Assembly: GCA_035293765.1 (NCBI GenBank)
Contig: DATGMF010000055.1
Span: 90,901-154,900, forward strand
From: DASRHT01 sp035293765
GTDB lineage: Bacteria; Chloroflexota; Ktedonobacteria; Ktedonobacterales; Ktedonobacteraceae
Length of the DNA: 64,000 nt
Reading direction: 5' to 3'
Positions 59,883-64,000 of the stretch are shown here, piece by piece. A model generated the notes under the pieces. That model made no database searches. It was given only the letters and a program-made list of their open reading frames with translations, and was not told the origin of the DNA. The translations under genes and the position numbers were made by a program. Position 1 is the stretch's first letter. Every line of letters starts with the position of its first letter.

Positions 59883-59934
59883 CCCCTCAAGGGGCCGTGA
59901 GATAGCGCCAACCCCCGCAACCTCCCTTGAGGGG
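59883..59934 (+). terminator. Inverted repeat after the solenoid gene
   Basis: CCCCTCAAGG (59883-59892) and CCTTGAGGGG (59925-59934) are perfect inverted repeats over 10 bp with a 32-nt spacer. It begins 8 nt after the solenoid stop. Confidence 0.5.
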
Positions 59935-59994
59935 AAAGTATAACAGTAAACCCTGGGATGTCGAGTGGAAATGTATTAAAATACATCTCCAACT

Positions 59995-60033
59995 AAAGTG
60001 GCGTCTGATGTTGTAATATCAGACGCCACTTTT
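59995..60033. terminator. Strong terminator hairpin
   Basis: AAAGTGGCGTCTGAT (59995-60009) pairs perfectly over 15 bp with ATCAGACGCCACTTT (60018-60032), and a T run follows. It is a Rho-independent terminator between the solenoid operon and the methyltransferase gene. Confidence 0.8.
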
Positions 60034-60147
60034 AAGTTTAAGAGAAGCGTTTTAGGATTCTGAGGTTATAAAAATTATATGTTATATTTTCTATAGCTTA
60101 TATCATCCCGTATATGTATCATCCGCTATATTTGAGGAAGGGTCGCA

Positions 60148-60990
60148 ATGGAAAATCCACCCGATACCTACATCATCGATTTTGGCGGTGGGGCGGAGAT
60201 GGCTCGCCTGATCATTTTGTATTACATCCTTGAAGAAGCGATGGGTGGCCTCTTTCCTGACGAGAAACCCTCCTGTGTGGATGTGCTGGATATCGCCTGC
60301 GGACCCGGCATCTGGGCGCTGGAGGTGGCGCGCGCCTATCCTGAGATGAAAGTGCTAGGGGTTGATATCAACAAGCCCATGATCGAGTATGCGAAGTCGC
60401 ATGCAACAATACGGGGCCTGGAAAATGTGCTCTTTCAGGTCATGAATGTGACGCAGCCTCTGCCATTCGCTGATGCCTCTTTCGACTTTGTCAATGCTCG
60501 CTTCATCGAAAGCTTTCTGTTAAAGGAGATGTGGCCCGCGGTGATTCAGGAGTTTGTGCGCATCACGCGCCCAGGTGGCACCGTCCGGCTCACGTCCTGC
60601 GACGATCCCGGAGTAACAAACAGCCTGGCTTTTGAACGTTATAAAACGCTGTTTATCCAGGCGGCGCATAAAGAGGGCAGGCTGCTCCACCCGCTGGGGC
60701 TGCACGGTGGAGCGACCCCTTTGCTAAGCCAGTTCCTGCGCAAAGCAGGCTGCCAGCACCTGCGCGAGCAGCCGCATCTGCTGAACTTCTCCTACGACAC
60801 AAAATTTCATCATCGCATGACCGAAAATTTCCGCATGTTTTTTATCCTGGGCCAACCCTGGCTGCTGAAAACCGGCATTGTCAAGCAAACAGAATTAGAC
60901 CTACTCTATGAACAAATGGTGCAGGAGATGATGCAGCCCGATTTTAATGGTCTACTCTATTTCCTATCAGCCTGGGGACAAAAGATATAA
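60148..60990 (+). CDS. Class I SAM-dependent methyltransferase
   Basis: A 280-residue methyltransferase. The Gly-rich motif is DVLDIACGPGIWALEVARAYP; then VLGVDINKPMIEYAK, and FDFVNARFIESFLLKEMW. The C-terminal 60 residues are helical. It methylates an unknown small molecule or protein. GAGGAAGGGTCGCA precedes ATG 60148. It is separated from the preceding operon by a terminator. Confidence 0.88.
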   Translation: MENPPDTYIIDFGGGAEMARLIILYYILEEAMGGLFPDEKPSCVDVLDIACGPGIWALEVARAYPEMKVLGVDINKPMIEYAKSHATIRGLENVLFQVMNVTQPLPFADASFDFVNARFIESFLLKEMWPAVIQEFVRITRPGGTVRLTSCDDPGVTNSLAFERYKTLFIQAAHKEGRLLHPLGLHGGATPLLSQFLRKAGCQHLREQPHLLNFSYDTKFHHRMTENFRMFFILGQPWLLKTGIVKQTELDLLYEQMVQEMMQPDFNGLLYFLSAWGQKI

Positions 60991-61011
60991 ACAGGCATTT
61001 TGAACGCGTCA

Positions 61012-61206
61012 TAGCGACCCGGTTTACCGCGTCCGATTTATCGACCGTCCTTCACCTTCATCCCGTGAAACCTCTCACACTGCAAATTCCCCAATATTGC
61101 CGGGAGTGGTGAAGTAATGACGCTCGTTGGCGGCGTTCCCTCCCGGTGATTTCGTTGTTGGGGTGGGACAGGCGCTAAAGCGGACGCGCTGAAGCTGGTC
61201 GCTACA
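61012..61206. mobile_element. MITE-like element of the GGACGCG family
   Basis: The ends 61012-61046 (TAGCGACCCGGTTTACCGCG and on) and 61173-61206 (GGCGCTAAAGCGGACGCGCT and on) are inverted repeats with about 26 of 34 positions matching. The 195-bp unit contains no ORF and sits between two genes that converge. A target-site duplication was not seen. Confidence 0.45.
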
Positions 61207-61237
61207 AAGAGAGCGGTCCCTTGTTCTCGAATGGATT

Positions 61238-62488
61238 TTATGTTAGGGAGAGCAGCAGGTCCACCATCCTGTCAATTTCCGCACTGGTATTGAGATGGGC
61301 CAGCCCGACGCGCACCATACCGCTATTCTCATCCAGCCCCAGGCGTTGCATGATGGCGAGCGCATAATAGTTGCCGTCCCAGACATAGATACGCTCTTTC
61401 GCCAGCGCCTCCGCTACGGCTCGCGGCTGCCATCCTTCCAGCGTGAAGGCGAAGGTCGGGACGCGCTCGTGCATGCGCGCCGGATCGGTAATCCCCCGAA
61501 TATGCAACCCCGCGATGGAGCTCAATCCTTGCAGTAACGCCTTATTCAAGCCAAGCTCATAGTCTTCAATCGCCATCATGGCCTGCTTAAGGGCGAGAGC
61601 GCGACCATGAAAGCGACCCTCGTAGCGGTGCGCGAACTGCTGGCCGAAGGTTGTGCCGACCCAGGCTAAGTACTCCATTGCGCCCAGCGTTCCGGCGATG
61701 GACTCAAAGCTCTGCGTGCCGGTCTCGAACTTGTAAGGCGGAATGTTGTCGGCTGGTCGCACTTTATAGGCCATGAGCCGGTCGAGCAGCTCGTATTTGC
61801 CGTAGAGGATGCCGATGTGCGGCCCGAAGAACTTGTAAGCCGAGCAGGCCAGGAAGTCGCAGTCCAGTTCCTGCACATCGATAGGCTTGTGCGGCGCATA
61901 CTGCACTGCATCGACAAAGCAGAGCGCGCCGACATCGTGCGCAAGCTGAACCGCGCGTTTGACATCATTCACCGTGCCGACCGCATTAGAGGCGTAGCCA
62001 ATTGCGACGATGCGGGTGCGAGGCGTAATCTGCCGCTCCAGCTCTGCCATATCCAGCGTGCAATCTTCGGTATGGATATCAACCCAGCGAACGTGGCAGC
62101 CGCGATCCTCCGCGATCAGCAGCCAGGGAGCAATATTAGCATCGTGATCCATATGGGTCACGACCAGCTCGTCGCCCGGCTTGAGCGTGCGCGCCAGGCT
62201 GCGGCTGATGTGCATGGTCAGGCTGGTCATATTCTGTCCAAAAATAATCTCTTCCGCTCGTGCAGCATGCAGAAAATCGGCCACGGCCTGCCGTGCCTCA
62301 TAGACCGTGGCATCGGACGTGATGCTGGTATAGAAGGCTCCTCCGTTATTAGCATTCGTATATTGCAGGTGGTGCTGCATGCGCTGAAGCACTTCTTGCG
62401 CAACCTGCGTCCCACCAGGGTTATCAAAAAATATCGCGCCCGAGGCCAGAGCGGGAAAGTGCGCGCGGATCTTCTCCGAATTGAGCAT
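61238..62488 (-). CDS. Class V aminotransferase, cysteine desulfurase-like
   Basis: A 416-residue PLP enzyme from ATG 62488 (GGAGG six bases upstream). It has FFDNPGGTQVAQEVLQRM, NGGAFYTSITSDATVYEARQ, MDHDANIAPWLLIAEDRG, FVDAVQYAPHKPIDV and the PLP-Lys motif CSAYKFFGPHIGILYG, with a C-terminal FxLEGW-like part. It resembles cysteine-desulfurase-like (TIGR01976) proteins rather than NifS/IscS, as the loop with the catalytic Cys is not evident. It faces the aldo/keto reductase gene divergently. Confidence 0.9.
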   Translation of the reverse strand: MLNSEKIRAHFPALASGAIFFDNPGGTQVAQEVLQRMQHHLQYTNANNGGAFYTSITSDATVYEARQAVADFLHAARAEEIIFGQNMTSLTMHISRSLARTLKPGDELVVTHMDHDANIAPWLLIAEDRGCHVRWVDIHTEDCTLDMAELERQITPRTRIVAIGYASNAVGTVNDVKRAVQLAHDVGALCFVDAVQYAPHKPIDVQELDCDFLACSAYKFFGPHIGILYGKYELLDRLMAYKVRPADNIPPYKFETGTQSFESIAGTLGAMEYLAWVGTTFGQQFAHRYEGRFHGRALALKQAMMAIEDYELGLNKALLQGLSSIAGLHIRGITDPARMHERVPTFAFTLEGWQPRAVAEALAKERIYVWDGNYYALAIMQRLGLDENSGMVRVGLAHLNTSAEIDRMVDLLLSLT

Positions 62489-62679
62489 CATATTCCTCCA
62501 GGGATAGCAAAGCGTGTTGTAGCTGCCGGTCATAGCTCTCCTCATTGTATCACTATGGCGCGGTGGTTCAGCGAGGAGTAGGAGTCGATGTGTGTCACGT
62601 AAGCATTTAGCGAAACGTATAAAATAGGATGGTAGAGAAACAACTGTGAAGAAGTTTGTAAGGAAGGGAAAGATATACT

Positions 62680-63636
62680 ATGCATAAGCGACAGCTAGGC
62701 AATACAGATATTCATATCACCCCTCTGGGTCTGGGCGCGTGGGCGATGGGTGGTGGTGGCTGGAGCTTCGGCTGGGGTCCTCAGGACGACGAGGAATCGA
62801 TCAAAACGATCAATCGCAGCCTTGATCTGGGCATCAACTGGATCGATACAGCCGCCGTCTATGGCCTGGGCCATTCCGAAGAGGTTGTGGGCAAAGCCAT
62901 TAAGGATAGAGCCGAAAAACCCTATATCTTTACAAAGTGTTCGCTGGTCTGGAACGACAAACGCGAGGTCGGCAATAGTCTGAAAGCCGACTCGATCAGG
63001 CGCGAGGCCGAGGCCAGCCTCAAGCGGCTCGACATCGACGCAATCGACCTGTACCAGATCCACTGGCCCAGCCCTGAAGCCGATATCGAGGAGGGGTGGG
63101 AGACGATGGCGCAGCTCAAAAAAGAGGGCAAGGTGCGTGCCATTGGCGTCTCAAACTTCAACATTGAGCAGATGCAGCGTATTCAGCGCATCGCCCCGAT
63201 AGATTCGCTCCAGCCGCCCTACTCGCTTGTTCATCCAGAAGTGGAAAAAGAGATTTTGCCGTACTGCGAGCATTACAATATCGGCGTCATCGTCTATTCC
63301 CCGATGGCATCGGGCCTGTTGACTGGCAGAATGACGAAGGAGCGCGTCGAGCGTATGCCAGCAGACGACTGGCGCAAGCGCGACGCGGAATTCCAGGAGC
63401 CCCGGCTATCGCGTAACCTGGAACTGGCAAAGCTCTTGAACGAAATCGGCTATCTCCACAACCTGCCCGCCGGAGCTGTAGCCATCGCCTGGGCCTTGCG
63501 CAACCCCGTTGTTACCGGCGCTATCGTCGGCTCGCGCCACCCGGCGCAAATCGAGGAACTCATCATGGCCGCCGAATACCGCCCCGACGAGCTAGAACTG
63601 GAGCAAATCGACAAATTCTTGCAAGACCATCCCTAA
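62680..63636 (+). CDS. Aldo/keto reductase
   Basis: A 318-residue AKR-superfamily oxidoreductase. It has LGLGAWAMGG at the start, DTAAVYGLGHSEEVVGKAI with the catalytic Asp and Tyr, the Lys in FTKCSL, the His in YQIHWPSP, and the NADP-binding end VGSRHPAQIEELI. It reduces aldehydes or ketones with NADPH. GGAAGGGAAAG precedes the ATG at 62680. Confidence 0.93.
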   Translation: MHKRQLGNTDIHITPLGLGAWAMGGGGWSFGWGPQDDEESIKTINRSLDLGINWIDTAAVYGLGHSEEVVGKAIKDRAEKPYIFTKCSLVWNDKREVGNSLKADSIRREAEASLKRLDIDAIDLYQIHWPSPEADIEEGWETMAQLKKEGKVRAIGVSNFNIEQMQRIQRIAPIDSLQPPYSLVHPEVEKEILPYCEHYNIGVIVYSPMASGLLTGRMTKERVERMPADDWRKRDAEFQEPRLSRNLELAKLLNEIGYLHNLPAGAVAIAWALRNPVVTGAIVGSRHPAQIEELIMAAEYRPDELELEQIDKFLQDHP

Positions 63637-63638
63637 CG

Positions 63639-63664
63639 GTAGGGGCAGGGCTGGCCCCTGCCCT
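63639..63664. repeat. GGGGCAGGG repeat
   Basis: GGTAGGGGCAGGGCTGGCCC followed by CTGCCCT; 63640-63664 is identical to 51113-51137 inside the permease gene except for the flank. Confidence 0.65.
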
Positions 63665-63751
63665 AATTGTGTTCTGGGTGATCATGGCGAGGACAAGCGC
63701 AAGGCCCCGCCCATCCTCGCCGCCTCTCCCCTTATCCCTACCGCTAACAGC

Positions 63752-63774
63752 GGGGCAAGCAAAGGCATTGCCCC
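63752..63774. repeat. GGGGCAA...TTGCCCC palindrome
   Basis: Arms GGGGCAA and TTGCCCC with a 9-nt loop; one of the family found before hemL and hemB. Confidence 0.5.
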
Positions 63775-64000
63775 TACCCTTTATCCCCGAAACATACGAA
63801 TTGCCACAAACATTCGTAGAGACCTCCCATTTGTTTCTTGATCATTTTGATATCTCTCTTCTTGTATATTGACAAATGCTTTTATCTCTTCTCTACTTGT
63901 CCTAGACCCTTGTGTAGGAAGATAGCGCATCTCCATATCGATGATGGGACCGCTGCTTTCTCCAGGGAAAGAGCTTCTTGCGAAAAAAGATCATCCATCT

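Larger units (their letters stand above)
63637..64000. other. Right end: repeat-rich, no gene supported
   Basis: A copy of the GGGGCAGGG repeat (63639-63664) and a copy of the GGGGCAAGC...TTGCCCC palindrome (63752-63774) flank a CT-rich stretch. Short frames up to the edge have poor composition. A leftward frame near 63800-63990 could be the start or end of a gene cut by the edge, but cannot be judged. Confidence 0.4.

Noticed and set aside
63669..63872. Rightward 67-codon frame
   Set aside because: It is Pro/Ser-rich, covers a dispersed repeat and has no ribosome site.
1..64000. CRISPR arrays, rRNA operons, complete IS elements
   Set aside because: No regularly spaced repeat arrays, no rRNA-like stretches and no transposase or integrase gene were found.

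Overview
The window looks like a piece of chromosome from a soil-type member of the Chloroflexota, most likely class Ktedonobacteria. This is inferred from gene content, not proven. Supporting signs are a HemQ-type heme cluster, large FtsX-type exporter permeases, a zinc-ribbon protein with an ATATALAK-rich linker, and frequent short palindromic repeats, some of which lie inside genes. No rRNA, CRISPR array, integrase or intact insertion sequence was found. One tRNA gene is present.

Layout. 1-8.9 kb is housekeeping: a cut lipoprotein, a LarB-like protein, a KGG-repeat stress protein, ftsZ, a newly read 42-residue lysine-rich protein, a stand-alone receiver, a LOG-family phosphoribohydrolase, a HAD phosphatase, a DUF1848 protein, a PhzF-like isomerase and a YdeI-like protein. 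8.97-14.5 kb is an AT-richer accessory island that starts at tRNA-Leu(UAA). It ends at a 19/20-nt copy of the tRNA 3' end (14499-14518). Cargo: an AlbA_2/winged-helix regulator, a PD-(D/E)XK-like nuclease, a possible membrane partner, a nucleotidyltransferase with an unknown partner, and small genes. 14.6-19.3 kb has a MITE-like element, fchA-folD, a second MITE-like element, an orphan phage-tail-like protein and a membrane protein. 19.5-26.4 kb is the heme cluster hemA-hemC-hemD-hemQ-hemL-hemB, with a structured leader and palindromic insertions in hemC and hemQ.

26.4-41 kb mixes metabolic, transport and modification genes: a GH15 glycoside hydrolase, an RlmI-like methyltransferase, a crotonase, an AI-2E-type permease, a TlpA-like thioredoxin, and a DNA methyltransferase split by an in-frame TGA behind two small unknown genes. 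41.4-48.4 kb carries an S53 sedolisin, a PAS histidine kinase, an HTH-TPR regulator and a metallo-hydrolase. 48.4-56.5 kb is a leftward operon of two paralogous ~1045-residue FtsX permeases and two ABC ATPases, one fused to an AbrB-like domain. Divergent from it, 56.7-59.9 kb is a rightward operon: a small protein, DUF2089, a SHOCT-like protein, and a 650-residue beta-solenoid/coiled-coil protein. Together these may form an envelope-stress or export unit. The right end holds a methyltransferase, a class V aminotransferase and an aldo/keto reductase.

Most notable are: the tRNA-Leu island with its nucleotidyltransferase pair; the two repeat families that have entered open reading frames (clearest in one FtsX permease compared with its paralogue, and in hemC); and the divergent FtsX/solenoid locus.
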